24,158 bases of DNA from Morganella morganii. Its GTDB lineage: Bacteria; Pseudomonadota; Gammaproteobacteria; Enterobacterales; Enterobacteriaceae. A program made the position numbers and the translations under genes. Each line of letters starts with the position of its first letter. Positions within the stretch are counted from its first letter, which is position 1. Under the pieces are notes generated by a model. The model did not search any database, was not told the origin of the DNA, and saw only the letters and a program-made list of their open reading frames with translations. Positions 7,864 through 15,486 of the stretch are shown one piece after another. Where the stretch lies: the NCBI RefSeq assembly GCF_003996855.1, contig NZ_NRQY01000001.1, forward strand, positions 2,476,205 to 2,500,362. Direction: 5' to 3'.

Positions 7864-8238
7864 TTATTCCGTCACTTCATCCTGCCCGGTGGCGCGGCGC
7901 AGTTTCATCGCGCGGTAGAGCCACAATGCGATAATCACAATGAAAACCGCAGAGAAGTAGTTTGATCCGGCTTCCGGATATTCCGCACGCATCAGGGCGT
8001 TATAGGTAAACAGACCCAGGAAGAACGTACCGGTCACCAGCTTAGGCATACCTTCCGGCAGCATCTGGTTAAGATAACGCTGATGGAAACAATAAACCGC
8101 AAGACACAATGCCAGAACCGGAAAAACCGAAAAATGGACTGCGGAATTAAAAAGTGCTGAAAAAGTACCGTGTACTGAAAGCCCGACAATAAAAGCGAGC
8201 AGTAAGGTTCCTTTGTCACGGCGATACTGTTCCGTCAT
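7864..8238 (-). CDS. yijD: YijD family inner-membrane protein
   Basis: A small membrane protein of 124 aa (119 in E. coli) and unknown function. Four hydrophobic segments can be seen: LLLAFIVGLSVHGTFSALF, FSVFPVLALCLAVYCF, LVTGTFFLGLFTYNALM and YFSAVFIVIIALWLY. The motifs RGTLLLA, VYCFHQRYLN and RAEYPEAGSN match the E. coli protein as I recall it. An AAGGAG site lies 7 nt before the ATG. It follows fabR by 23 bp on the same strand, the conserved fabR-yijD operon, which suggests a link to membrane lipid composition (inference only). Confidence 0.93.
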   Translation of the reverse strand: MTEQYRRDKGTLLLAFIVGLSVHGTFSALFNSAVHFSVFPVLALCLAVYCFHQRYLNQMLPEGMPKLVTGTFFLGLFTYNALMRAEYPEAGSNYFSAVFIVIIALWLYRAMKLRRATGQDEVTE

Positions 8239-8261
8239 AACGTTCTCCTTGGTGATGTGTG

Positions 8262-8918
8262 CTAAATTAAAGGGGTATAATCGGAGTCATGCATTTTCTC
8301 TTGTTCGCGGCGATACCAGTAATACGCGCCTCTGGCAATCATCCGCAGCTGTAATACCAGCCGCTCTTCCAGGTACGCCCGCTTATCCAAATCAATATCC
8401 AGTGCTTCCGCACCGGCGCTGAATACGATGGTCACCATCGATTCCGCCTGCAATTCAGTAAACTGACGCGGCATTTTACTTTCCAGTTCCAGATAGTCTG
8501 CCAGTTCTGCAATAAAATGCTGGATTTCCCGTGCGACTGCCGCGCGGAATTCCGCGGATGTCCCGGAGCGCTCACGCAATAATAACCTGAAAGCGTTGGG
8601 GTTATTACCGATAAACTCCATAAATGTCGCAACTGATGTCCGGATCACACTCCCGCCTTTGGCGATACGCTGGCGCGCCTGGCGCATCAGCTGGCGCAGC
8701 ATCAGCCCGCTCTCATCCACCATGGTCAGTCCCAGTTCATCGACATCTTTGAAATGGCGGTAAAAAGACGTCGGAGCGATCCCGGCTTCACGGGCGACCT
8801 CACGCAGGCTCAGACTGGTGAAGCTGCGCTCGGCACTGAGCTGACTGAAGGCAGCCTCAATCAGAGCCCGGCGGGTTTTTTCTTTTTGTTTTGCTCTTAC
8901 ACCAATCACGTTACTCAC
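8262..8918 (-). CDS. fabR: TetR-family regulator of unsaturated fatty acid synthesis FabR
   Basis: FabR represses fabA and fabB according to the balance of unsaturated to saturated acyl thioesters. The N-terminal TetR helix-turn-helix ([20 protein letters not shown] ... [13 protein letters not shown]) and the C-terminal dimer/ligand domain ([34 protein letters not shown]) are near identical to E. coli FabR. The start is uncertain: the GTG at 8918 gives 218 aa, and another GTG at 8909 starts the conserved [10 protein letters not shown] part. I chose 8918 because a GAGAG-like site lies upstream. It is co-directional with yijD and divergent from sthA. The variable C-terminus is shorter in charged residues than in E. 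coli. Confidence 0.95.
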   Translation of the reverse strand: MSNVIGVRAKQKEKTRRALIEAAFSQLSAERSFTSLSLREVAREAGIAPTSFYRHFKDVDELGLTMVDESGLMLRQLMRQARQRIAKGGSVIRTSVATFMEFIGNNPNAFRLLLRERSGTSAEFRAAVAREIQHFIAELADYLELESKMPRQFTELQAESMVTIVFSAGAEALDIDLDKRAYLEERLVLQLRMIARGAYYWYRREQEKMHDSDYTPLI

Positions 8919-9122
8919 GGAATTCAGACTCTCAATTTATTCAGACAGATCAATATAACAAACTTAATACTTTTTTCAGTGATGATTAGCTTATGGCCGG
9001 TGAAATTCCTGAAAAAAAGATTTTCCGAACTGTGACCTGTAAACCTTACTAATCATAGGCTGATTTTGCATCTGATGTTAATATGATGTTGTTAATTTAT
9101 GTATAAACAGGTTATTTCTCAT

Positions 9123-10523
9123 ATGCAACAGAACCAGTTTGACGCCATTGTCATCGGCTCCGGCCCAGGTGGCGAAGGTGTGGCAATGGGACTTGTGAAG
9201 CAGGGAAAACGGGTTGCCGTAATTGAACGTTATAACGACGTCGGCGGCGGCTGTACCCACTGGGGAACGATTCCTTCCAAAGCGCTGCGCCACGCCGTCA
9301 GCCGTATTATCGAATTTAACCAGAATCCGCTGTACAGTGATAACTCCCGGGTTCTGAAATCTTCATTTTCTGAAATTCTGGCTCACGCCGGCCGCGTCAT
9401 TACCCGGCAGACCGGCATGCGCCGTGGCTTTTACGAGCGTAACGGCTGCACCATGTTCTGCGGTGAAGCAAAATTCACCGACGAGGGTGATGTCCGGGTG
9501 CGCTACAGCGACGGCAGCTGCGATATTCTCCGGGCGGATAATGTGGTTATCGCCACCGGCTCGCGCCCGTACTGCCCGCCGGATGTCGATTTCAGCCACT
9601 CCCGCATCTATAACAGCGACACTATCCTGTCACTGACACACGAACCCCGCCATGTCATCATTTATGGTGCCGGGGTTATCGGCTGTGAATATGCCTCGAT
9701 CTTCCGCGGCCTGAGTGTGAAAGTGGATTTAATTAACACCCGTGACCGGCTGCTGGCATTTCTCGACCAGGAAATGTCGGATGCTCTCACCTATCACTTC
9801 TGGAACAACGGCGTGGTTATCCGCCAGAACGAGGAGTACCAGCGGATTGAAGGTACGGACGACGGCGTGATTGTTCACTTCCGCTCCGGGAAAAAAGTAA
9901 AAGCAGACTGCCTGCTCTTTGCCAACGGCCGTACCGGTAACACGGATAACCTCGGTCTTGAGCATGTCGGGATCACCGCTGACAGCCGTGGGCTCATCAG
10001 TGTCAATGATACTTACCAGACCAGCAATCCGGCGATTTATGCCGTCGGGGATGTTATCGGCTACCCGAGCCTCGCTTCGGCGGCCTATGACCAGGGGCGG
10101 ATTGCCGCCCAGGCTATCACCCATGACGGCGATGCCCCGCTGCATCTGATTGAAGATATCCCGACCGGGATTTACACCATTCCGGAAATCAGTTCTGTCG
10201 GTAAAACAGAGCAGCAACTGACCGCGATGAAGATCCCGTATGAAGTGGGCCGGGCGCAGTTCAAACACCTGGCACGGGCGCAAATTGCCGGGCTGGATGC
10301 GGGCAGCCTGAAAATTCTGTTCCACCGGGAAACCCAGCAGATTCTGGGTATTCACTGCTTCGGCGAGCGTGCGGCTGAGATTATCCATATCGGCCAGGCG
10401 ATTATGGAACAAAAAGGTGAAGGTAATACCATCGATTATTTCGTGAATACCACCTTCAACTACCCGACTATGGCCGAAGCCTACCGGGTTGCCGCACTGA
10501 ACGGGCTTAATCGCTTATTTTAA
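9123..10523 (+). CDS. sthA: soluble pyridine nucleotide transhydrogenase SthA
   Basis: SthA is a cytosolic FAD enzyme that transfers hydride between NADPH and NAD+, lowering excess NADPH. The ATG at 9123 gives 466 aa, exactly the E. coli length; an upstream in-frame ATG at 9099 would add 8 residues and lacks a ribosome site. It shows the FAD dinucleotide fold [14 protein letters not shown], the [15 protein letters not shown] motif (only one Cys of the redox pair of related disulfide reductases, as is normal for SthA), the NAD(P) fold [16 protein letters not shown], and a C-terminal dimer interface ([28 protein letters not shown]). Its stop overlaps the oxyR stop by 4 bp in convergent orientation, with no terminator between them. 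Confidence 0.97.
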   Translation: MQQNQFDAIVIGSGPGGEGVAMGLVKQGKRVAVIERYNDVGGGCTHWGTIPSKALRHAVSRIIEFNQNPLYSDNSRVLKSSFSEILAHAGRVITRQTGMRRGFYERNGCTMFCGEAKFTDEGDVRVRYSDGSCDILRADNVVIATGSRPYCPPDVDFSHSRIYNSDTILSLTHEPRHVIIYGAGVIGCEYASIFRGLSVKVDLINTRDRLLAFLDQEMSDALTYHFWNNGVVIRQNEEYQRIEGTDDGVIVHFRSGKKVKADCLLFANGRTGNTDNLGLEHVGITADSRGLISVNDTYQTSNPAIYAVGDVIGYPSLASAAYDQGRIAAQAITHDGDAPLHLIEDIPTGIYTIPEISSVGKTEQQLTAMKIPYEVGRAQFKHLARAQIAGLDAGSLKILFHRETQQILGIHCFGERAAEIIHIGQAIMEQKGEGNTIDYFVNTTFNYPTMAEAYRVAALNGLNRLF

Positions 10524-11431
10524 ACCGCAGGTTCCTGCTGGTAATAAGCACACATTTTTGCACGGATAGCCTCTGCCAGCTGGCTGTAACGGCTGCGCAG
10601 CGGTGACCCCGGACGGTAAACCAGAATCACTTCACGGAACGGTTCCGGATTGGTGCAGGAGAGATAACATACGCCGTCACGCTTGTGTTCCGGCGGAATC
10701 GCCAGATCCGGCAGTAATGTGATGCCGCTGCCTGCCGCCACCATATTACGCAGAGTTTCCATACTCGTCGCCCGGAAGTGGGTGTCTTCCCGCGCACCGG
10801 CCTGAAAACAGAACCCCATCGCCTGGTCACGCAGACAGTGCCCGTCCTCCAGCATCAGCAGTTTTTCGCCGGCCAGTTCGTGCATTTCCACTTCCTGACG
10901 TGATGCCCACGGATGCTCATCATAAATCGCCAGTTTCATCGGCTCATTAAACAGCGGCTCTTCAATAAAGCTGCCGGTTTCTTTTACCCGCGCCAGAATC
11001 GCGCAGTCGAGCTTCCCGCTGTCCAGCTGCGCCAGTAACTGATGCGTCTGAGCTTCATGCAGATACATCTCAAGTTTCGGCCACAGCCGGTGCAATTCCG
11101 GGATGATATGCGGCAGCAGATACGGAGCGATCGTCGGGATCAGCCCGATATGCAGCGGCCCTGCCATACTCTCACCCTGAAGAGAGGCCATTTCCTCGAG
11201 GATTTTCACTTCACGCAGAATGGTCCGGGCCTGATCCACCAGCAGCATTCCCTGCTGGGTAAACAGGACTTTGCGGCTGGTACGCTCCAGCAACATCACA
11301 CCCAGTTCATCCTCGAGCTTGCGGATCTGTCCGCTCAGTGTCGGCTGGCTGACATGACAGGCATCTGCCGCCCGGCGAAAGTGATTATGCTCAGAAAGTG
11401 CCACCAGATATTCCAAATCCCGGATATTCAT
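10520..11431 (-). CDS. oxyR: LysR-type peroxide sensor OxyR
   Basis: OxyR activates the hydrogen peroxide regulon (katG, ahpCF and others) when its two sensor cysteines form a disulfide. The protein has 303 aa (305 in E. coli). The LysR helix-turn-helix is at the N-terminus ([20 protein letters not shown]...[15 protein letters not shown]). The redox pair is present in [13 protein letters not shown] (about Cys199 and Cys208), and the H2O2-activating residues of the T-loop ([12 protein letters not shown]) are kept. The C-terminus (YYQEPAV) differs from E. coli. It is convergent with sthA. The upstream region is only about 110 bp long before a pseudogene relic. Confidence 0.97.
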   Translation of the reverse strand: MNIRDLEYLVALSEHNHFRRAADACHVSQPTLSGQIRKLEDELGVMLLERTSRKVLFTQQGMLLVDQARTILREVKILEEMASLQGESMAGPLHIGLIPTIAPYLLPHIIPELHRLWPKLEMYLHEAQTHQLLAQLDSGKLDCAILARVKETGSFIEEPLFNEPMKLAIYDEHPWASRQEVEMHELAGEKLLMLEDGHCLRDQAMGFCFQAGAREDTHFRATSMETLRNMVAAGSGITLLPDLAIPPEHKRDGVCYLSCTNPEPFREVILVYRPGSPLRSRYSQLAEAIRAKMCAYYQQEPAV

Positions 11432-11454
11432 GCCTGTGTCTCCGTCTGCGATTA

Positions 11455-11479
11455 ATAGATAAAATCAATTGATAACTAT
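11455..11479. promoter_or_regulatory. candidate OxyR autoregulatory site
   Basis: ATAG (11455-11458) and CTAT (11476-11479) flank a perfect palindrome ATCAATTGAT, 24 bp upstream of the oxyR start. ATAG/CTAT quarter sites are the hallmark of OxyR DNA sites and oxyR is autoregulated in E. coli. The full four-part spacing is not clean, so this is a weak match. Confidence 0.35.
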
Positions 11480-11545
11480 CATAACGCAACTGCATTGTTA
11501 GTCGAGCTTAAATCACAGTCCGGAAACAGACAGAAAATCTATAGC

Positions 11546-11573
11546 GTTACCGGTAAGCATATCCTTTTACATC
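11546..11573. repeat. 28-bp direct repeat, left copy
   Basis: It is identical over 28 bp to 12948-12975, the end of the MFS transporter gene (starts GTTACCGGTAAGC). Imperfect similarity continues to about 11623, with a 6-bp insertion (TGACAC) relative to the right copy. The two copies bracket the A+T-rich lysozyme-like gene and its small membrane partner. Confidence 0.95.
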
Positions 11574-11630
11574 GCCATTGCGCATTGACACTAACCGGTA
11601 AGAAAGTGTGGTTGTCAGGCTGGACACAAG
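11547..11630 (-). pseudogene. relic of an MFS transporter 3' end
   Basis: Read leftward, this stretch encodes VSSLTTTLSYRLVSM followed by RNGDVKGYAYR and a stop. It matches the C-terminus of the intact transporter at 12949-14151 (SGLTVALSYRLMRKGDVKGY...). About 25 codons of the last transmembrane helix and tail remain, and no coding sequence continues upstream. It has diverged at both synonymous and non-synonymous positions and gained two in-frame codons, so it looks like the remnant of a second transporter copy or an old duplication. It lies between oxyR and the lysozyme-like gene. Confidence 0.8.
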
Positions 11631-11823
11631 AGAAAATAACGATACCGTATTAATTGAATATACGTAGCACTGATATACCATTTTTAATTAATATCGTCTT
11701 TTTTAGATAAAACATTCCAGCCATCTCTAAAAAACACTATACTAAAACAGATAGCATCCTTAACTATACAAAACAAACAAGTAGTTTTACCCAGTTGGTA
11801 TATTTTAAATAAAAGGATTTTAA

Positions 11824-12537
11824 ATGTCAGATTTAATGGATTTATGCAACGCAGATAGCAATGCAAATTACCCAAAATGGGGAGTAATTGATGCAGCATG
11901 GTGGCAAACATTTGGAGGGGACGATTACCTGAATAAATATAAAGATAGCTATCTTATTTATCACAAATCAAGTATAAAAAAAATAGCATCACAATACAGA
12001 ATACCTGCTGATTTGTTAGGAAGTGTAGCCAGAATAGAAGCTGGCGGAAAACCGGATGGAGTAAAACAATATGTTGTTCTTCCGCTCAGGCAGCTTGATT
12101 ATTCAGGACCTGATTGGATTGATAAACATCTTACAATGACAAACCCACCGGAAAACACATCTATTGGCATAGTTGCAATACAAATAAGAATAATAAGTGA
12201 GATGTTTGGAAAGGATCCAAGAAAATTAAGCACTAACGAAGTTAACTATATATCCAATTGCTTACAAAAAGATCTTTTCAACCTGAGTGTTGTTGCAAAA
12301 CATCTTTATGACCTGATTGTTTATGACTTCCCTGACATTGATACAACAAATTTAACTGATGAACAATTCATCATTGCCGGGTCAAGATACAACAGAGGGA
12401 AAGAGCGTAATTTAAATGATTTCAAACAGTCAATTAACGCAGACACAAGCGATTATAGTTCAAGAGTGTATACTTCATATGGAAGAACGATGCTGAGAAA
12501 CAGAAATAAAGTAAAAGCATTACTTGAAATAAAATAA
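11824..12537 (+). CDS. lysozyme/lytic transglycosylase-like protein, candidate T6SS-type effector
   Basis: A 237-aa protein with no signal peptide. It carries the three landmarks of the lysozyme-like transglycosylase fold: a candidate catalytic Glu72 in LLGSVARIEAGGKP, TSIGIVAIQIR (112-122, resembling the SxGxxQ motif), and GSRYNRG (187-192, resembling AYNAG). The segment PLRQLDYSGPDWIDKHLT recalls a family of enterobacterial and pseudomonad peptidoglycan hydrolases linked to type VI secretion; this is from memory, not a search. The expected role is cleavage of peptidoglycan glycan strands. An AAGG site precedes the ATG. A small membrane protein starts 11 bp downstream. The A+T-rich, poorly biased codons and the flanking direct repeats suggest horizontal acquisition. 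A phage-type endolysin is the alternative. Confidence 0.7.
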   Translation: MSDLMDLCNADSNANYPKWGVIDAAWWQTFGGDDYLNKYKDSYLIYHKSSIKKIASQYRIPADLLGSVARIEAGGKPDGVKQYVVLPLRQLDYSGPDWIDKHLTMTNPPENTSIGIVAIQIRIISEMFGKDPRKLSTNEVNYISNCLQKDLFNLSVVAKHLYDLIVYDFPDIDTTNLTDEQFIIAGSRYNRGKERNLNDFKQSINADTSDYSSRVYTSYGRTMLRNRNKVKALLEIK

Positions 12538-12548
12538 ATGGAGTAAAC

Positions 12549-12815
12549 ATGAAATCACTATTGATAGTCTATACTTTTTTTTCATTATTAATAATAAAAA
12601 TATTTACATCTTCAGATTATGAATCATTATTGAGTGATGGTATTTCCAGCATCTGCGAATTACCAAAAGATAATGATTCAATATCCTATCTTTTACCGAT
12701 CATGTGTTTTGTACCATTTTTGTTTTTCAAACGAACTAAAATATCATACATATCATTTTCATTTATTTTTATTTATTACATATGGCGAATCTGGCTCAGA
12801 TTTTTATTTTGCTAG
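12549..12815 (+). CDS. small hydrophobic protein, candidate immunity protein or holin
   Basis: An 88-aa protein I cannot assign to a family. It has a GGAG ribosome site and starts 11 bp after the lysozyme-like gene, so the two are probably co-expressed. Hydrophobic segments lie at about residues 3-19 (SLLIVYTFFSLLIIKIF), 46-60 (SYLLPIMCFVPFLFF) and 65-85 (ISYISFSFIFIYYIWRI), with a polar loop YESLLSDGISSICELPKDND between the first two. Behind a muramidase-type effector a small membrane protein would most simply be its immunity protein; behind an endolysin it would be a holin. The base composition is even more A+T-rich than the upstream gene. Confidence 0.6.
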   Translation: MKSLLIVYTFFSLLIIKIFTSSDYESLLSDGISSICELPKDNDSISYLLPIMCFVPFLFFKRTKISYISFSFIFIYYIWRIWLRFLFC

Positions 12816-12912
12816 AATCATGTATTAATAGTGATTTACTATATTTTACCAGCTACAGAGATCCAACACACAGCAGAACATAACCGATAAAAGCCAGATA
12901 TATCACTGTTGA

Positions 12913-12937
12913 AGTGCCGGGATAATTACCCGGCACT
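12913..12937. terminator. hairpin between convergent small membrane gene and MFS gene
   Basis: AGTGCCGGG and CCCGGCACT form a perfect 9-bp stem with a 7-nt loop. No U-run follows on either strand, so it may act as a transcript end through Rho or as a 3'-protecting structure. The gap 12816-12948 holds nothing else I can call. Confidence 0.55.
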
Positions 12938-12947
12938 GACCGGAATT

Positions 12948-12975
12948 GTTACCGGTAAGCATATCCTTTTACATC
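12948..12975. repeat. 28-bp direct repeat, right copy
   Basis: This is the matching copy of 11546-11573. It spans the last codons and stop (12949-12951) of the intact MFS transporter gene. Confidence 0.95.
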
Positions 12976-14151
12976 CCCTTTCCGCATTAACCGGTAAGAA
13001 AGTGCGACCGTGAGGCCGGAGGCGGCGATATACACACCGGCGTATGTCAGGTCATACGCAACCAGCCAGCCGATAATTAACGGGGTGAACCCGCCAATTA
13101 GGGTGGATGCCAGGTTATAGCCCAGGCTTAATGTGGTGGTGTGACCACGGGAAATACCGACAATCACGGATGCCAGTGTGCAGGAGATACAGGACGCATT
13201 AATGGTCAGGACTAACTGAGCGATTATCACCAGACTGGTTTGTTCGCTGCTGAGTAAGAAATAAAGCGGGACAGAAAAAATGACCAGTGCCACTGACGCA
13301 CTTTTAAAAACTTTTTCTGCCGAACTGTATTTATCTGTCAGCCACCCGCAGGTCAGAATACAACACAGATATAAACAGGATGAAAAAATTGCATAACTGC
13401 TTTTCAGGGATTCAGCTCCGATATGATCCCGTACAAGTGAAGAAGACATATTATAAGAATAGAATACAGCAGAGCCCGGCACGGTCATCAGGAAAATTAG
13501 TAATGCCCTCAAGCCATCAACACGCTTTGTGATAACAGATTGCACCGGCAGTGCGGGTAACCTGGTACGGAACCAGAAGCTCATAATAATATTGAGCACC
13601 CCAACCAGCAGCGGAATCCGCCAGCCGATAGTTTGCATCATCTCCGGTGTCAGCATATTTTCCAGTAATAACACCAACCCGAGAGACACAATAACGCCGG
13701 TAACAGAACTGCCGACAATCAGGGCGGAAATCCTGGCATATTCATTTTTCTTTGCGTCACTGAATAAATATGTCATCAGCGACGGGAACTCACCGGCAAA
13801 ACTGAAAGATAGCATCAACTGTAACAGCAGAATTGCAACTGGTGTATAAGAACCCAATAAATGGATAGGCAATAACGCCATACATAGTGTTGCAGTTCCC
13901 GTAAGCTGACTGGTTAGAACCAATGCCGCCTTTTTTCCCGTCCTGTCAGCATAGCGCCCGATAATATATCCTCCGATCGGACGTGCCAGAAAACACAGTG
14001 CAAATATTCCCCAGATCATTTCGGTTGCTGATTCATAGCCCAATCTTTCAAGTTCGGCGCTGAGATACACTGATACTGCGGTAAAAACTGCGATATCGTA
14101 GTACTCCAGTGCATTCCCTGCCACAGTACCCAACCGGTATCTCCATTTCAT
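12949..14151 (-). CDS. MFS transporter of the metabolite:H+ symporter (ProP/KgtP-like) type
   Basis: A 400-aa inner-membrane protein with about 12 hydrophobic segments. The N-terminal GNALEYYDIAVFTAVSVYLS parallels GNxLEWxDF at the start of MHS-family symporters. The loop 2-3 motif appears as ARPIGGYIIGRYADRTGKKA, with its conserved Asp and Arg. FAGEFPSLMTYL fits the family's helix 4. Substrate cannot be read; relatives carry organic acids, proline or betaine. A site like AAGGGA lies upstream of the ATG. It sits downstream of, and on the same strand as, a LuxR-type regulator, so it is probably its target. A relic of a second copy of its 3' end lies at 11547. Confidence 0.85.
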   Translation of the reverse strand: MKWRYRLGTVAGNALEYYDIAVFTAVSVYLSAELERLGYESATEMIWGIFALCFLARPIGGYIIGRYADRTGKKAALVLTSQLTGTATLCMALLPIHLLGSYTPVAILLLQLMLSFSFAGEFPSLMTYLFSDAKKNEYARISALIVGSSVTGVIVSLGLVLLLENMLTPEMMQTIGWRIPLLVGVLNIIMSFWFRTRLPALPVQSVITKRVDGLRALLIFLMTVPGSAVFYSYNMSSSLVRDHIGAESLKSSYAIFSSCLYLCCILTCGWLTDKYSSAEKVFKSASVALVIFSVPLYFLLSSEQTSLVIIAQLVLTINASCISCTLASVIVGISRGHTTTLSLGYNLASTLIGGFTPLIIGWLVAYDLTYAGVYIAASGLTVALSYRLMRKGDVKGYAYR

Positions 14152-14177
14152 TCTCTGTTCCCTTGATCCTGATAAAG

Positions 14178-14198
14178 ACGGACTGCCAGACAGTCCGT
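14178..14198. terminator. intercistronic hairpin between the LuxR-type gene and the MFS gene
   Basis: ACGGACTG and CAGTCCGT make a perfect 8-bp stem with a 5-nt loop (CCAGA). On the minus strand only CTTTATC follows, so termination would be partial; on the plus strand a T-rich tract follows (TTCTGTTATTTTATTATTT). It could attenuate MFS expression relative to the regulator. Confidence 0.4.
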
Positions 14199-14227
14199 TC
14201 TGTTATTTTATTATTTGTACAGATGGC

Positions 14228-15004
14228 TTATGGCAGGCTCACCAGGGTGTCCAGACACGCCAGGGTGATCCCATTTTCTTTCAGTGCATTAAAAACACCG
14301 CCGGACGATGCATGCGGACAACCCAGTTTTTCTTTTATCCGCTGAATACGTTTATGTTCTGATGCTTCTGAACATCCCTGCACTGCACTGATCTCTTTTA
14401 CTTTACGATGGGATAATAATAACCGGATGGTGAGAATTTCTTTACGGGTAAAACGAATATTGCCGAAGCGCATATATTGGTGGATATCTAAAATATCAGT
14501 GGAATCATTATTTACCAATTCATTTTCATTAACTGATTTATTTACCTCTGCCCGTAATGGTAAAACTAAATCTTCTTTTTTTTGCCAGAGCCGGTCTGCA
14601 TAATCAGAAATAGTTGGTTTCCATTTATAAATAGCCATCATATCTGCGACAGATAACTTCTTTCCTGAATTAATAGAAACAATCTTGAATAAATCACCAT
14701 GTTTCGTACAGAAATCCACTTTAAAAATGCTGTTTTTTCCTTTCTGTAAAACAGTTCTGTACTCATCACTGTAGTTACTCCAATACTGAATACCTGCACT
14801 CAGGCGCTCTCCGATACGTAAATCCATATCATCCCCCCAGAATGTCAGCAGCCAGTCATAGTCACTGGATAACACATTGACTGATTTATCCGAAAGATTA
14901 ACTCTGGAATAATTAATCCCCATATCATTCCAATCAAAATATTGAGAAAAATCATTTGTCAGACGATTACATAATTCTTCCATTGCGATACTTTGAATAT
15001 TCAT
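14228..15004 (-). CDS. LuxR-type helix-turn-helix transcriptional regulator
   Basis: 258 aa. The C-terminal GerE/LuxR-like DNA-binding domain is at about residues 184-228 (RFTRKEILTIRLLLSHRKVK, then KRIQRIKEKLGC); the recognition helix is QGCSEASEHKRIQ. The first 170 residues form an unassigned sensor domain (YDWLLTFWGDDMDLRIGERL; WSNYSDEYRTVL) that I do not recognise as a phosphoreceiver or a typical acyl-homoserine lactone domain. The start is supported by AGGGA 7 nt upstream. Genes for an MFS transporter follow on the same strand and a Ner-like gene diverges from it, so it probably controls one or both. It is A+T-rich relative to the arg genes. Confidence 0.82.
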   Translation of the reverse strand: MNIQSIAMEELCNRLTNDFSQYFDWNDMGINYSRVNLSDKSVNVLSSDYDWLLTFWGDDMDLRIGERLSAGIQYWSNYSDEYRTVLQKGKNSIFKVDFCTKHGDLFKIVSINSGKKLSVADMMAIYKWKPTISDYADRLWQKKEDLVLPLRAEVNKSVNENELVNNDSTDILDIHQYMRFGNIRFTRKEILTIRLLLSHRKVKEISAVQGCSEASEHKRIQRIKEKLGCPHASSGGVFNALKENGITLACLDTLVSLP

Positions 15005-15129
15005 ATTATTCCCTGTGCAAGTGAGTATTGATTAAATCACTTTAATGTTTAGCATAGTGAAATGAAATTTCAACCCCTCATTTTACCCGTATTTTAAAAT
15101 TTATAATTTAATCTACCCTTTAATTTCAG

Positions 15130-15177
15130 CACTAATATCACTAATTAGCATGATATTAAATACTCACTAAATTTAGT
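15130..15177. promoter_or_regulatory. cluster of CACTAA repeats in the luxR-ner divergent region
   Basis: CACTAAT occurs at 15130-15136 and 15139-15145, and CACTAAA at 15165-15171. Around them are the inverted repeats AATATCA...TGATATT (15134-15140/15151-15157), CTAATTAG (15141-15148) and ACTAAATTTAGT (15166-15177). A further palindrome TGAAATTTCA is at 15063-15072. The cluster lies just upstream of the Ner-like gene and about 130 bp from the LuxR-type start, a fitting place for a shared operator. Confidence 0.5.
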
Positions 15178-15202
15178 CAGATTAATTAATAAAGGAATAA
15201 AT

Positions 15203-15424
15203 GTGAATAAAGCACAAGACTGGCATCCGGCGGATATTATTGCCGCCATCAAAAAAAGAGGAACGTCATTGTCGGCACTCTTGCGTAATGCCGGATTACG
15301 GCCATCGACACTGAATAATGCCCTTGCCCGGCGCTGGCCGAAAGGAGAAAAAATTATTGCGGATTTCCTGAATGTATCACCGGCCGAAATATGGCCTTCG
15401 CGTTATATGCAAAAAATATACTGA
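15203..15424 (+). CDS. Ner/Nlp-like DNA-binding protein
   Basis: A 73-aa protein resembling phage Mu Ner and E. coli Nlp (SfsB): WHPADIIAAIKKRGTSLSAL, then GLRPSTLNNALARRWPKGEK (helix-turn-helix) and IIADFLNVSPAEIWPSRY, the typical end. It starts with GTG at 15203, with AAAGGA 7 nt upstream; the overlapping ATG at 15201 stops at once. In Mu, Ner represses early lytic transcription; chromosomal homologues are thought to regulate host genes such as sugar use. It is divergent from the LuxR-type gene and convergent with argH. It may be a domesticated phage regulator, as no other phage gene adjoins it. Confidence 0.9.
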   Translation: MNKAQDWHPADIIAAIKKRGTSLSALLRNAGLRPSTLNNALARRWPKGEKIIADFLNVSPAEIWPSRYMQKIY

Positions 15425-15433
15425 TGACAATAC

Positions 15434-15454
15434 ATAAAACCCCGGACCACGGGG
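15434..15454 (-). terminator. intrinsic terminator of the argCBGH operon
   Basis: On the minus strand CCCCG-TGGTC-CGGGG is followed by TTTTATG. The hairpin lies 33 nt beyond the argH stop codon. It is short (5 bp) but G/C-only. Confidence 0.7.
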
Positions 15455-15486
15455 AACAGAACGTGATCCGAGGACAATGTATTATA

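Noticed and set aside
8919..9122. Promoters for fabR and sthA in the divergent gap
   Set aside because: Several weak -10-like hexamers are present, but none has a convincing -35 at proper spacing, so I do not call a site.
9729..10412. A 227-codon minus-strand open frame opposite sthA
   Set aside because: It is antisense to the highly conserved sthA and lacks start signals.
12634..12828. An alternative 64-codon plus-strand frame inside the small membrane gene
   Set aside because: The 88-aa frame has a proper GGAG site and spacing from the upstream gene; this one has none.
11546..12975. CRISPR or other short repeat array explanation for the duplicated 28-bp sequence
   Set aside because: There are only two copies, 1.4 kb apart, and the repeat is the coding 3' end of the MFS gene.
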